Positions 31,832-43,759 of a stretch of DNA of 64,000 bases are shown here, one piece after another. Under the pieces are notes generated by a model. That model worked only from the letters and a program-made list of their open reading frames with translations. It had not been told where the DNA came from and ran no database searches. Positions within the stretch are counted from its first letter, which is position 1. Each line of letters opens with the position of its first letter. This stretch comes from Hydractinia symbiolongicarpus (taxonomy: Eukaryota; Cnidaria; Hydrozoa; Anthoathecata; Hydractiniidae): contig NC_079876.1 in assembly GCF_029227915.1 (NCBI RefSeq), forward strand, positions 28,183,828 to 28,247,827, read 5' to 3'. Made by a program: the position numbers and the translations under genes.

Positions 31832-33378
31832 CTAAAATACGAAATCATTCACAGTTGTCGCTTTTCGTATATCTAGTGGCAAAATGTTATATATTTTCGC
31901 TCCTATATAACGAAAACTGCCTCGTGTTACTTCCAATTTGATTTTTGGAATCTTCAGCAAACAGTTTTGGTTTCTCGTGCATTTGGAGTGAGAATTTACT
32001 TCAAAGTATTCTTTCATGATACTACATGTTTCACCAGCAATGCATTTCTTAACTGTTTTACAAGCATGTCGCAAAATAACAGAGAATTCAATTTATTTAT
32101 TTCGGTTCTTGAGAAGTTCAAATTTATGATACTCTTGAAAATTACCAGTGGTATAATCATAGTGTTGTAAATTGATGTGGCAGTATTATTGTCCATGTTC
32201 TTTCTCAGATTTTGTAACAGACGTAAACGAGAAGCTTTTTTATATGCTTTGTTGAAGTTATCTGATAGAGTTAGAGTTGGATCAATTGTAGAACCAAGAT
32301 ACTTGTAGCGCTTCGTTACGTTAATATCAACTGTACCAAATTTAATATTCGGTTTGTGTGGTATAGAAATTTTTTCCCACTACCGAATAACATCACCTCT
32401 GTTTTACCCTTTTTCAAATTTATAACTAGATCGTTATTTGCGAGACATGTCGATATATTTTTAAGTTCATCATCCAAAGCATTTTTAATATCCTGTACGG
32501 ACTTGTGTGCAACATACAACACGGTGTCATCAGCAAATTTCACTGTTTTACTCTTACGTAGGGCTGATTTAAAATCGCTGAAGTAAATCAAAAACAACAA
32601 GGGTCCTAAAATAGAGCCTTGGACACCGCATGTTATATTTGAAACGTTGGATTTCGAATTTTCATAAACGACTTGTTGTTTCCGATTGAAAAGGTAGTCA
32701 GTGAACCATTTTAACTCATTGTCGAGAATGCCGAAAGATGGTAGCTTTGATAGCAGAATACTGTGGCCCACTGCGTCGAAGGCTTTAGACAAATCTATAA
32801 AGGTTGCTCCAACTAAATTTCCACGATCAATTTCAGTACGAATGCTGTCGAGGAATACTGTAGCTGCAATATCAGTTGATCTCTTACGTCGATATCCGAA
32901 CTGTTGCTCAGAAAGCAAATTATTTTTCTCCAGGTATTCCATCAATTGTGTATGTACAGCTCGTTCAAGGATTTTTGAGGCAATTGGTAGAATCGAAATT
33001 GGACGATAGTTGTCAACTTTGGTAGATGGTCCCGACTTGTGTATTGGTGTAACAGTAGCGTGTTTCCATTCTGTAGGTACGTCTGCTGTACTCAGTGACA
33101 AGTTTATTATGAAACATAGCGGTTGTGATATTTCATTAGCACTATCTTTCATCAAAACTGGTGGAAGGTTATCAATACCAGTTGCCTTGTGGCGTTTTAA
33201 GTTCTTCAATTCCTTTTCTACGAAAGACTTGGAAACATATTTAAAATCAAACCTTTGTGTCGTTATTGGTTCGACTTTGTTTGGTTGGCGCCAAATGAAA
33301 TCTTTCATGAAAATGGATTTCTTTTTTAAAGTCGTTGCAACATTTGAAAAGAAATTGCTTAGTAAGTTAGATTTTTGA
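31832..33378 (-). pseudogene. LINE-3: CR1/Jockey-like reverse transcriptase
   Basis: On the minus strand the frame from about 33378 reads LLSNFFSNVATTLKKKS, then FVEKELKNLKRHKATGIDNL, ATVTPIHKSG, DNYRPISILPIASKILE, FGYRRKRSTDIAATVF, FIDLSKAFDAVGHSILL (motif A), CGVQGSILGPLLFLIYFSDF (motif B), KFADDTVLYV (motif C). It breaks near 32330 and continues in other frames with YKYLGSTIDP-like residues, to the C-terminal GAKIYNILPLDIRKATTVNDFVF, stop at 31832. The endonuclease is missing at the 5' side, a usual 5' truncation. This is the best-preserved RT palm in the window (330 residues open). Confidence 0.9.
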
Positions 33379-34485
33379 ACAGAAGTCCAAATAATACAGC
33401 AGGGCTGGAGGAAAAGTCAAAGCTGTATCTGAGCAAACGCAAAATGTTTGGCTGAAAAAACAACAGGTAATAATTTTAGTGTAGCGAATGCGAGAAATTA
33501 ACTTCATCGCAATGAAGATATGACTAGTTTTTAAGACGGGAAGTTAAATAAAAAAGGAGGTTTTCTTCTAAAAAATAAAAAGCCGATAGAGAACTTCAGT
33601 ATTCTCCCCTTTACAGGATGATCGGAAAGCTAATGGAATTCAGCTATACTAAAACTAACACCTATAAATTTGGAAACACAAAGATTGGTAAAATTCACTT
33701 ATGCTTGGGATCTGGTATGACCCATTGAGTAAGCATCCCCTGCCTCCTGCTAAACACCAGCCAAATTCATTGACACTATTTGCCAAAAACCAATAACGTT
33801 TACTAAACATTGGAAAAAGACGAGACGAGAGCTGACAGAGAGCCCAAGGCTAAAAGAGGTAGAATTGGAATCCAACCCTTAGGGAGGTTGTCACAAAGAA
33901 TAAAATGCAACAATCCTGGGAACAGAAAAGCTTTCTAACCTTATACATGAACACTGCAGAAATCTTATTGTAGCGCTTGCGCTGACCAAGAAACGGCATC
34001 TTAGAAGCTTTAAATCACATTGCTTATTTAATAAGACCTTTGTAACATTGGTGATGGTGAAAGATTTTCCTAAGACCCACTGGGGCAGCACTTTAGCCAG
34101 CAAAGACGTGTGATGGTGGATCAAGTAATAATCTTACATTACATCAGTGTGGTTTTCAGGGGCTTGCCCTAAAAATTATGGAAAATGATTTAATCAGAAA
34201 AATACAGGTAGAAATGAAAATGCTTAAGTAAAGCTGCACATTCACAACAAGAGGAAATTGCAACATAAGAAATTATTGATAGACAATACTTATGTGTTAT
34301 CTTTGTATTTTTTTTACTACATAATAGCTAACCCGTATGTCAATTTTCTTTGTGTAAAAATAATAAACACAAGTGACTGTACAGCTCGCACGTGGTAAAG
34401 CTTTTTTAGTGTTTTTTTTCCTATTTGCTATAATTTTTATACCTATGAAGTAGTTTCTTTTTCATATCTGTTTTTGTTGCACAGA
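33379..34485. other. Non-coding stretch
   Basis: No supported gene, RNA or repeat. Open frames are short and without family features. Confidence 0.6.
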
Positions 34486-35530
34486 GATAATGGCTCGTCG
34501 ATATACTGCAGAAGACGCTTGCTATATGTTATACGGTGAATTGGGAGAGTTGAATCATGTGATTCTTTAGGCGATGATGATTCTAGTGATGATACATCAT
34601 CGTATCTGAACTAAATTTGGACCCAGGTAAAGATTTTTGCGGAAGGACTATTTCTGTAGTCCCTAGTCCTTCTGCTTCTCAAACAAGAGCCTCGTACAAC
34701 AGGTGGAAACGCTAGAAGAATCCGAACATGAGGACGAATCACTTTGGATAACCAAACAACAAATTAGCCGCTAGGGCAACATTCAGATTCTAGGTATCCT
34801 GTAAGTGAGGATTCAGATTCCGACAGTAACGATTGGAAAAAAGATCCTCCTTTTATCTAAAACTTTATTTTCAATGAAACACCTGGCTTAAATGTGCCTG
34901 TTCCTGATAATGCACCTTTAATATTTTTCTCAATTTGTTACTGATAGATGACTTACTGCACACTTTGGTACGGAAGACAAATATGAATATGCTGACAGAG
35001 TTATAAACGCAGCTCGACCATTACGACGCAGGTCTATATGGATTGAAAAAATGTCAGTCTGGACGAGATGAAAAAGTTTATTGGGATTATTTTCAGTATG
35101 GGTCTAATTTCTCTACCATCTTACAAAAAGTATTGGAGTAAAGATGTCTTGTACAAACACGAAAATTTTTCTTACCCATTTACGTTTTTTAAATTTCGGT
35201 AAAAAGCCTAAGTTTAAGAATGATAGGCTGAGCAAATTGCGAATGATAACGGATCATTTAAACGATTTAAGTAACGCTCAAACTAGTAACACTTGAAAAA
35301 AACCTTTCGATTGACGATTGGACGCTTATTATTTCGTCAGTATATTAAAAATAGGCGCCATACGGATGAAGTTCTATGAACTTTGTACTTATGATGAATT
35401 AGTCCTAAATGCAGAGGCGTATGGTGGACAAGATTTCAATGATGAGCAAAATGTGGGGCAGACAGCAGCAACAGTATTAAAACTTATGAACTCTAGCTGA
35501 ATAAAGGTTATCACACGGCGATTTGACCCA
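34486..35530 (+). pseudogene. piggyBac-like transposase (DDE_Tnp_1_7), heavily broken
   Basis: The sequence begins ATGGCTCGTCGATATACTGC and then passes through acidic Ser/Asp-rich pieces. In shifting frames it gives WKKDPPF, FNETPGLNVPVPDNA, IFFSQFVTD, EMKKFIGIIFSMGLISLPSY, KKYWSKDVLYK, RLSKLRMITDHLNDL, ENLSIDD and finally KFYELCTYDELVLNAEAYGG and GQTAATVLKLMNS. These match the piggyBac transposase N-terminal half in order. At least five frame changes or stops are present and the C-terminal zinc finger is not found. Inverted ends with TTAA were not identified. Confidence 0.85.
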
Positions 35531-37069
35531 TCTACTATCAATCTGTGAGTATTTCCAGAAACACAGCGGGGTTGTTTACATCACAATATACACGGCCCCG
35601 AGCAAACCATCTTGTCCACTGTGTTAGCGCTTTTCATATATCGGGCGCCGTAATATTGTTTTCCATAGGCGTGGCTCGCTCCCAGCGAACTTCAAAGAAA
35701 AGAAACAAGTTCAAACAAGTATATAGCTATCAGCGTTATTTTTCAGTATTTATTACTTTCATTACATATAACATACAGGACAAAATGCTTTAAGCTATTA
35801 TCAGTGAATACGTTGACAGTTTGAGTAACAAAGTCAGGGAAAATAAGACGCTCCCTGTTAATGTTCAAAATCCTGTTAAGAAAAGGTTTCTATCATACCC
35901 CATTCAATTTGGACTTTTTAGAAGGGGTTTTGGAGAAAGATTCGAAAAGAAGGAGAAAAACTTCCATGTAAATTTTTTGATCAGACATATGAACTGAGTA
36001 GCCTATCAAGACTGGAGAATTTTTAAAGATCGGGTAGGGACCCGATCTTTAGTGAGATTCAACATGTTTAACGATGTGGCACTTATAAGTATATGTTTGT
36101 GTAATTGTCACTTTTTTTTTTTGAATCACAGACCCAAGCACATTTTTAGAAATCTTTCGAAATGCATCAGCAAGAGCAGACACTTACTTTCATGGGAAAA
36201 CCGTGTTTTTTATAAAGTTCATGGTGACATAAAAATGCGGGTAATCGTTGTCATAAATCCTTTCCTAGGTGAAGGAAAAATAATCATTGTTCCAAGTACT
36301 GAGGAGGGAAAATAAAAATTATGTGCCAAAACAAAACATTGCAACAAGCCACTAACAATAGTGAAAGCTCTTAAATTCATCATTTGAATCCGCAACACTT
36401 AAATTTAAGTGTTAAGTGTTTTATTTTTTTTCAGTAATTTTACAATCATTAAATGAACTGCTAAAAACTCAAATATGTCGTACTGAGATTACTTTAAAGG
36501 AAAAAAGTCTTCACTGAAACAATTTTGTGCAATGACTTTTTTTGAGGTGCCAAAACAGTTGGCTGTAATAATAATACGGTAAAAGCTCTGTAACTACCTT
36601 ATTGTAATAAATTTATGTGTGGTTTAATTGTGAGTGTCATTTTGGTTATACAGTTTTCGAGAAATTATTAATATGCGATTTTAAAATTCTGTTAGCCCTA
36701 ACGCCTTAATTTATCGCAATGAGGTATTATGCTTAGGTTCAAACTCTAAAAAATTATCCCGTTACAGTTAAAAAACATGCATGGAATCAACTTTTTTCAG
36801 CACTTTGGGATCCCTAAAATGTAAATATCAGCGTCAATTGTTTTATTTTTATTTGTTGAATGACAGTTTGAAAGCGATACTCGTTCAAATTGGTACATCC
36901 AAATTCCATTTGCCTAATACGTTAATTCAGATGTTCGGAACCATTACAATTGAAATATCCATATCCCCAGTTTAAGGAGAAACCCCATAACTTCATAAAA
37001 TCTCCAATGTGATCACGTAATAAACGCAAATATGGTTTTCTTGAGGTACACATCCCTATTAAATACTTT
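35531..37069. other. Non-coding or unrecognised stretch
   Basis: An open frame at 36052-36315 (MRFNMFNDVALISICL...) follows a T-run and has no recognised domain. Pieces near 35820-36020 may be decayed coding sequence. No ordered repeat is visible. Confidence 0.5.
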
Positions 37070-37828
37070 TTAAATTTCAGAAAAATTTTCTTCCGCACGT
37101 TTATTGAAGCTGTCAACTCGAATTGGATCATATTTACTGGAGCGAATATCATCAGACAAATCTTTGAACATTGTATATAATGTTATCACTTGACGCAAAA
37201 TTTTCATTGGATTTGATTAATTTTCTCACAAATTTATTGATACTTTTTTCGAATTGTTTGCACTCCTGTCTGATCACCTTCAAGGTAGAACTACCATCGT
37301 AGTACTTCTTTTTACTGAAGAAATAAGCAAGCAAAAAACAAAATAAATTGATGAAAAATTGAGTATATATAGTACTTTAAGACTTAATTCGGAAGGACTT
37401 ACATTTGCAAAAACAACTGATATTATAAAGAAATTGCAAAAATCGATTCCTACAATGAATTATGAAAAAAGTGGAAATATACTTTTTGAAACAGCTGTCT
37501 ATTTGAAATGCTAAAAAATGACAGTCTTTTGCTTCAAGTGCGTCAGGGATGATATTTTCTTGAGATTGTCTGACAATGATGTCAAACAGATATTTCCACA
37601 CATATCGATGATGTGCCAAAATCAGGTGAACACCACATGGAGGAATCAGCATAATGTCGAAAGCATCAAATAATGGTGTAGCCTGAACCCAAGGAATATA
37701 TGATACATGAATAATGTTTCATACAGCAACAAAAGTTTCGTACAGGTATTTTACAATAATAAAACAAGAAAGAAAACTTACATATTGCCCAAAATTCTGT
37801 TGTTGAAATGTTGCGAATTGTTTAGATA
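37070..37828 (-). pseudogene. Unrecognised spliced gene, 3' exons (part 2 of split gene)
   Basis: Minus-strand exons: 37828-37782 (LSKQFATFQQQNFGQY, GTAAGT donor), 37682-37483 (ATPLFDAFDIMLIPPCGVHL, ILAHHRYVWKYLFDIIVRQ, GTATAT donor) and 37314-37070 (NKKKYYDGSSTLKVIRQECK, then after a shift near 37170 FKDLSDDIRSSKYDPIRVD, stop at 37070). Splice phases agree at both introns. I do not recognise the family; it has the look of a multicopy cnidarian gene. The first exon is continuous in frame with sequence at 39546-40179 once the LINE copy between them is removed. Confidence 0.6.
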
Positions 37829-39545
37829 GAAAATAATTTACAAACAGGTGGCAAGCCACCATAATGATGAACTCAACCTGTTAGGTCTTTGGATATAAGC
37901 TAGAGGTTGTACTCCTCTAGAGAAAATGCCCCTAAAAGCACAATTCTCCCATTTTACAGGGAATTAATTAAATAAATACAAAAAAAATATAAAGGACACA
38001 ACAAATTTGAAAAGATGAACAGAACTTTAACCAAGGGCAGGTAGGTTTCGACCCATAATGCTGAACCTAAGTACCCTGGATGTCTACTTGGGTCACCTCA
38101 AAGAGGTGCGCGAACGGGCATCAGCAGAAACTAGACATCCCTATCTTCCTAAAGTAAACTTTGACCACTTTCTGTTCAACTTTCAACTGCTTTTAACTCA
38201 GGTAATAAGTGGAGTCGTTACTCTCCAAAGACAAGATCATGTCTGATCAAACCCCCTTTCACACTTAATTTTTATTTGATCTTGTTTTATTTTTGACTGG
38301 GGTAATAAGTGGAGTCGTCACTCTCCAAAGACAAGACTGAGTGTAGTCAAGCCCCCTTGCTGACTCATTCCGGTTAAAATATTCTTATCTCAGCTCTTCT
38401 AAAAAGAAAACATATGACTCGTGACTGTTAATAAGGCGGTCATCACAGAAAATTACTGCTTTTTTGTTGCAATGTATCCACCTGTGTACCATTTGGTTGA
38501 ACGCTATGGTTGTGTAGTGACCATTATTTAAGTTGTCGCAATGGTTGATAATAGCCCTTAATTGAATTTTTTTTAAGAAACTTTACTTCTCCATCTACGG
38601 TAAAAGGTATGGAAAGGGTACCAGGGTAAGCAGTAATACGAGAGGCAATTTACAAGGCCGTTGGCACTGGCAAAACGTTTTAGTTGTAAAATGAGATGGG
38701 AACCGCACGACACTACCTCTTTTTCAACTAGAGCAGTTTGATGAGTGTTGCAAACATGGCAGAAGTATGCATTGGTATCTGACAACTCCTGGCTTTCAAA
38801 GAAATTATCTAAGGAAGATTGTAACGTAGGGTGCAGAGAAAGTTGGATGCATGGTGCTATAACTTCGGAGGAGCTGGTAATATGACATGAATTGCAAGTG
38901 GTTGATGTCTTGATGCCAATACTAAAAACACTTCCAAGAAATGGAAAATCTTATGACAGACCAGGTAGGAGATATTCAAGAACCTCGGGGATGTCGTGCT
39001 GAGCAAAGATATTAAGTGCGCTTCCCTTCGCAGCTGAGATATGATGTTTCATAGCACGCAAAAAATGGTAGGGATCAACTGGACTTTTAGAAACAGCCAA
39101 ACTTTGAAGAACACCTACAAATGCTTCGCCTAACTTTGAGGTTGTTTTGCTGATAGAAATGGCTTCTTTAACTTTAGGTTATAAAAACATTGTAAGATGG
39201 AGTTTGCATAACATGTGTTTCCCAAGTTTTTTAGACCGCTATTCCTAAAATCAGGGTTAGATGGCAATTCGACTGTTGTTTTGGAAGACCTTGTAGCAAG
39301 TTTTTCGGGTTTTTTGATTTTACAAGATTTTGTTTGACTTGCGGAAGATTTCTCAGGGGTTTTTGATTTCTTACATTCCATATTTGTAACAGAAGAAACT
39401 TCAGGAATAATTGGGGCCTTTTCAGGCTCAACCCAAGTGGTAGAATTTCGAGACATCCAGATGTAAAAAGAAGCACTCATGGAGGTTAAAAGTTAGGGAT
39501 TTTATTAGGGAACGTTAAGGCTTCTTAGGGAAACCAGGGCGACGA
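37829..39545 (-). mobile_element. USP-LINE copy 3: RLE tail, complete USP region and 3' UTR
   Basis: Minus-strand order: end of the endonuclease domain (about 39545-39482, related to LRSLLKSLTFTS in the 57.8-kb copy), then MSASFYIWMSRNSTTWVEPE at 39480, linker, USP Cys box, USP body and His box, then 3' UTR with two 68-bp units, the hairpin (38141-38078) and terminal hairpins ending at 37829. Both borders fall inside one coding exon of the split gene: D-H-T-D at the left and L-S-K-Q-F at the right become adjacent when it is removed. This copy proves that RLE tail and USP belong to one element. Confidence 0.88.
38390..39480 (-). pseudogene. USP-type ubiquitin hydrolase, near full length (copy 3)
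   Basis: Continuous from the LINE endonuclease tail IWMSRNSTTWVEPEKAP, a Ser/Lys-rich linker of about 50 residues leads to GLKNLGNTCYANSILQCF, the USP Cys box (catalytic Cys about residue 90). In later frames come SLAVSKSPVDPYHFLRAMKH, IPEVLEYLLPGL, IGIKTSTTCNSCH, LSLHPTLQ, CHVCNTH, LILQLKRFASANGL, RITAYPGTLSIPFTVDG and the His box region. Frame changes lie near 39130, 38940, 38655 and 38575, and the His box is degraded. Family knowledge: USPs need Cys, His and Asp/Asn boxes in this order. The fold therefore appears complete in the ancestor of this copy. Confidence 0.85.
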
Positions 39546-40179
39546 AATCAGTATGATCAGGATTGGGACCAAGAATTTTTTCAGCTTTTTTCCCAAGCCG
39601 GCACACTTCTATCATTTGTTGATTTCCAGAATGCTTATCATTAATATCCCATTTTGATATTTCTGTTTTACAGTAATGACAGCCATACCGTCCAGTTGTT
39701 CCACATTTCCCAAGCATTTCCTTAATAAAACTCAAATCTAAACACATAATTCCAATAACATTCATTCTTTCTATGTTACCCTTAGGGCATTTAAAATATT
39801 TACCATCTCGTATAAATGATTTTATATCCTCATGTTTTTCAGTGTGAGTTTGCAAATTTCAACTGCTTTCTGGTCCACGAAAGATACACGAAATAAACTG
39901 ACCATATGGTGAATGAAGAAGTTCCTTCACATTCAAAACTGAGAAAGATATCTGCTCTGTTTGAGATTTGGAACTGGCACGGAATTTGTCACCTGTCATT
40001 CTTATGAACACAGTTTTCAACTTTGGATCAAAGCTTTGAAATACTTCCGGATTATGTTTTTTTAGCAGGGTAGCCAACACGTCTTGTTGTTCATTGGATG
40101 GAAATACCATTCTCGAAACCCAGAAATCACACGATATAATTTTATCTAACGTATCTCCAGTATTTGCAACACATGACAT
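39546..40179 (-). pseudogene. Unrecognised spliced gene, 5' exon (part 1 of split gene)
   Basis: From 40179 the minus strand reads MSCVANTGDTLDKIISCDFW, VFQSFDPKLKTVFIRMTGDK, HSPYGQFISCIFRGPESS, a TGA at 39859-39861, then in the same frame HTEKHEDIKSFIRDGKYFKC, KCGTTGRYGCHYCKTEIS and ILGPNPDHTD, where the USP-LINE copy begins. The CHYC pair suggests a metal site. One in-frame stop plus the insertion inactivate it. Upstream exons are not identified. Confidence 0.55.
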
Positions 40180-41429
40180 GCAAGCGGTACTGCAATTATA
40201 AAATCTATAACTTGAATCCCTATTTTATGAGAAAAAAAACAGCAAACTGTAGTGATTCGACTAGTCTAATGACTCTTATTTTAAGTGCTAGAGGTTAAAC
40301 CTTCTAAAGATCTCTATGCAAAGCAAGATCTCCCTTCTACAAGGATGGTCTACACAACCAAGTTAACTGAAAAATCAACCCTCTGGAAATACAAGTTTCG
40401 AGTATTCAGTATTTTCCTTTACTTTTTTATCAATAATATCTGGATGGTTATCAATGATATAGCCAACATAACCTAATAAGAGTATAAAAAGTTATGAGCT
40501 ATGTACAAAATACTTCCTGAAATATTATATAACACGTGTCAGTGGAACTAATTATGAATTTGTCCTTGCTGTTCCAAAAGGTCTCTTAAATCTATGGAAG
40601 ATATTCTCAATATGTCTGTCTGCAATTCTGGATTTAACACAGACGAAAAACAAAAAGAGTAGGTAAAGGAGGTAGCTATTTTAAATTTAGTAGATCGGAA
40701 ATATTGTTGCTTTCTTTCTATGCTTGTTCTGTCATCTGTCACTAACAGTAATAAATTTTCTTATTACCGAGATTATGGATGCAAAAATGCTCAAATGTTG
40801 TTCAACCAATTAATAGAGCCTAGACAACCAAGCACTGCGTTTGCCATTTACATTTAGTTTTTCTATGAGGGATTAATTCTATCCAGAGAAAATTTTGCAC
40901 CTAATCATTTCGTTTCAATTATTTTTAAGCAGATACGTTAACGCAAGGAAGGTTTACCTGCGAGCACAACAGTTTCATCTTGTGTGAAAAAGCAAACAAG
41001 TTTTTTTCCAGATGCACAGGCAAAAGGGAAATTATCTTTCGCAAAATCTGTGACTAAAGATAAAAAGTATAATTTATTTCCTAACTATGGTGGCCGAGAA
41101 GTGCATAAAAATGTTTAAATGTGTAAAAACAATCATTAAATACGTAAAAAAGGCTTAAATGTATAGAAATAATCTTCAAATACGTAAAGAAAATGTTTAA
41201 ATGCCTAAAAATAATTTTAAATAAGCAAAGAAAAAGACTCATCGGAAAACTTTAGGTGTTTTTTCTCAAAAGTAGCTTGGTTAACATTTATTTGCGAACC
41301 GGAAAAAGGAAATAATTGTGGTTCTCTAAGCTGCCCCAAAACGATCTGGATGAAATTCTAACTAAGTTACTTCATCAATGAAAACAACGTCACAATCTTC
41401 AGTGCTGGTTACGTACGTTAAAAATAATG
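40180..41429. other. Non-coding stretch with a short tandem motif
   Basis: Near 41105-41230 a unit of about 55 bases containing AAATACGTAAA and TTTAAATG is repeated two to three times; related TTTAAATG words recur near 42810-42950, so they may be subterminal repeats of one element enclosing the integrase and MADF remnants. A stretch at 40285-40340 (GTGCTAGAGGTTAAACCTTC...) resembles the CTAGAGG hairpin of the USP-LINE 3' end but is diverged. No gene is seen. Confidence 0.5.
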
Positions 41430-41835
41430 TTTAAAGATCTTGGTCGTAGGGGGGAGCGGTTCCGCCGAGCATGCTAATAAGGTAATAAATGCCATTGTAA
41501 CAGAACCGCGTGGTCCATCGTCCCTTATGGGATACTGATCAATGTAGCAGCATTTAAAGAGGAATTGAGGAGTAATAACAATGCGAGATTTTTATATGAC
41601 CACCTCTAGAGTCTTGATCCTGATAGTGTATCACTTCGTGGAGCAAAAAAGCTGAAACGGAGGAAAGATACCAACGGTGGAGCAAATGGATGCTGGCATG
41701 TTTATGGGTACGTTTGGGCTTCCCATCCACGGTTGTTGCGACGGCTACAGCAGGAAGGAATCATATGGCTCAGTTGGTCAAGTCGAAAAATAACCTAAAT
41801 GTTTTTTGGCAGTTGTTTTTAGAAGCCATTAAAAC
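41430..41835 (+). pseudogene. IS3-like integrase-core transposase, catalytic fragment
   Basis: Frames shift often but the text gives LDPDSVSLRGAKKLKRRK, NGGANGCWHV-GY (first Asp replaced by Tyr in the preserved frame), FGLPIHGCCDGYSRK (second Asp) and a IIWLS-like strand. This is the retroviral-type DDE core found in eukaryotic IS3-like elements. It complements the N-terminal fragment at 28500-28917. Stops and shifts exclude activity. Confidence 0.65.
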
Positions 41836-42435
41836 CTAACACAACAGTTATTGATGGAACCACCACAGCTGTGGGCGAAAGTCAAGTTTGTGTCGAAATC
41901 CTCATAGAAGTAGTAAGGCAGTATCCAATAATTTTAGGAACTAGTGGTCGTGGGTACAAGGGGACTACAAAGAAGGATAATGCTTGGCAAGAGGTAGCCA
42001 CGAAAATGGAAGCTATGGAAGGTAAAATATGATTAATTTAGTAACGATTTTCTACGTAAATACCTGGTATACATTGCAAACAACCACCTAAACCAATGCG
42101 AAATGTAAAATTTTGGGTGTATGTACTGATTTAAATATATATAGCAAGAAATGTTATGTGAGTTTTTTTCTCTGCAGGTGTGTTGCGAAACAGGTGGCAA
42201 AATTTACGAGGTGGTTTTGTATGCTGTAATAAGAAAAGAGGTGGCAACTAAATCTCGGTCTGGTGCTTCAAGAACACCAACATGTCCGCACTATGATCAG
42301 TTTCTGTTTTTACTAGACCATGCGTTAAATAAACAAACTTGCAGCAATGTCAGATTATCCCAGGACCATCAATTGAGCCACAGTGTCACTGGGACGAGCA
42401 ATAATAATATTTTTCCGGAACTGCCAGAGGATTAA
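41836..42435 (+). pseudogene. MADF-domain protein, two exons
   Basis: Exon 1 ends at 42021 (GTAAAA donor) and encodes VCVEILIEVVRQYPIILGTS, GYKGTTKKDNAWQEVATKME. Exon 2 begins at 42178 after CTCTGCAG with VLRNRWQNLRGGFVCCNKKR, then after a one-base shift near 42240 TKSRSGASRTPTCPHYDQFL and FLLDHALNKQTCSN, stop at 42433. LIExVRxYPxLW, the AWxxVA helix, the RWxNLR helix and the YxxLxFL helix are the MADF DNA-binding fold. MADF/trihelix proteins often accompany Harbinger-type transposases. The exon 1 start is unclear. Confidence 0.7.
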
Positions 42436-43345
42436 TTCAGAATGGAGGAGAGGGGGAACTGAGCTTAAATAATTTCGATACGCATCTCTAACCAACTTTG
42501 CATATTTACAATTCTGGTGACAAATGCAAACTTTATTGGAGAAATATTGTAAGACCAAAGAAAGTATTTTCAGGCTTAAATGTAATAAAACTGAAAGAGA
42601 AAAGTGGAAATTGTGAGCTAAGCAAATAATAAAATGATTTTTTACTTAATTGATGCTCCTAATTTTTCATTCTTTACACTAATATATTCATATTTTCATG
42701 GCATTTTCTTTTTTGATAATTATATATTACAGCTTTCAAAAATGAGATCTTTATTGTTTTTTTTTGTTTGTTTGTTTCCTACCATCAGGCTAGCAAAGAT
42801 TCTTAAATGATGCTTAAATGTTTCATAAGTTTTTGGCATTTTGAGCTTCGTGTATCCTCAAAATAATTTTGTAATGTTTAAATTGGCATTGCATTATTTA
42901 GTATATATTAGAAACATTTAGGTGGCAATTTTGTTTATAAATGTTTGACCCTACATTGTCAGTTCACACAATTATTTAAACATGACAGACAACAATAACA
43001 ATAACAGAAAAAGAAATCATGCCAAGGAAAAAATTTGAACAAAAATGTAAGACTGTTTTTTTGCATAAGTTCGAAAAAAAGTATACACTATTAAAATTTT
43101 GGAAGTATTTTTCCTCCGATGTTTCTTTTTTTTTTTTGAGTGCTTTGATTGTAGCTATCTAATAGTTCGAGTTTTGTTAAACACAAGTGGCATTATTGTA
43201 TTTTTACAACGGAAACTTTTTTCATGTTGAGGAGGAAATTGTTATTATACTGATAATTGCCAGTATATTTTTTTGCATTACTGCGTCAAAAGAAAACCAG
43301 AATCCCATCAATTCTTTTTAAGGGAACGATCTGCATATTCAAGAT
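42436..43345. other. Non-coding stretch
   Basis: AT-rich with T-runs; TTTAAATG-like words near 42810-42950. No gene or RNA recognised. Confidence 0.6.
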
Positions 43346-43553
43346 AAGAAAATAATTCACAAAGAGGTGGCTAGCCACCGCAATGATGAAGTCAGCCTGT
43401 TACGTCTTTGGAAATAAGCTAGAGGTTGTACTCCTCTAGAGAAGATGCCTCTAAAAGCACAATTCTTCTTTTTTTCAAGGAATTAATTAAAAAAAAATAA
43501 CAAAAAAAAATAAATAAAAAGGACGAACACATTTGAAAAGATGAACAGAACTT
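43346..43553 (-). mobile_element. USP-LINE copy 4: terminal 3' UTR fragment
   Basis: About 200 bases matching only the extreme 3' end of the USP-LINE family in antisense: terminal hairpins GGTGGC/GCCACC (here with one change) and CTAGAGG/CCTCTAG, the A-rich spacer, then AAAGATGAACAGAACTTA where similarity ends at about 43553. Its 3' junction again reads TTATTTTC followed by TTATC. Confidence 0.85.
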
Positions 43554-43759
43554 AATTCTGTTGCAGTTAAAGAAAAAATTATTAAGTACTGTGGCTGCAG
43601 AATCGAACGTCTGATAATATTGGCAAAGGTGATATAAATCAAATCTCCTTTTGCTACAAAAAAGAAAATGTAACATTTGAGTATTGGGAGTGTCAGTTAA
43701 AGAGATTTTTGTCTGATCGTTCAGTCCCAAATATATTTTTTTCTCTTTTCTCTTTTCAG

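Noticed and set aside
32356-33378. Plus-strand open frames over LINE-3
   Set aside because: They are shadows of the well-supported minus-strand RT frame.
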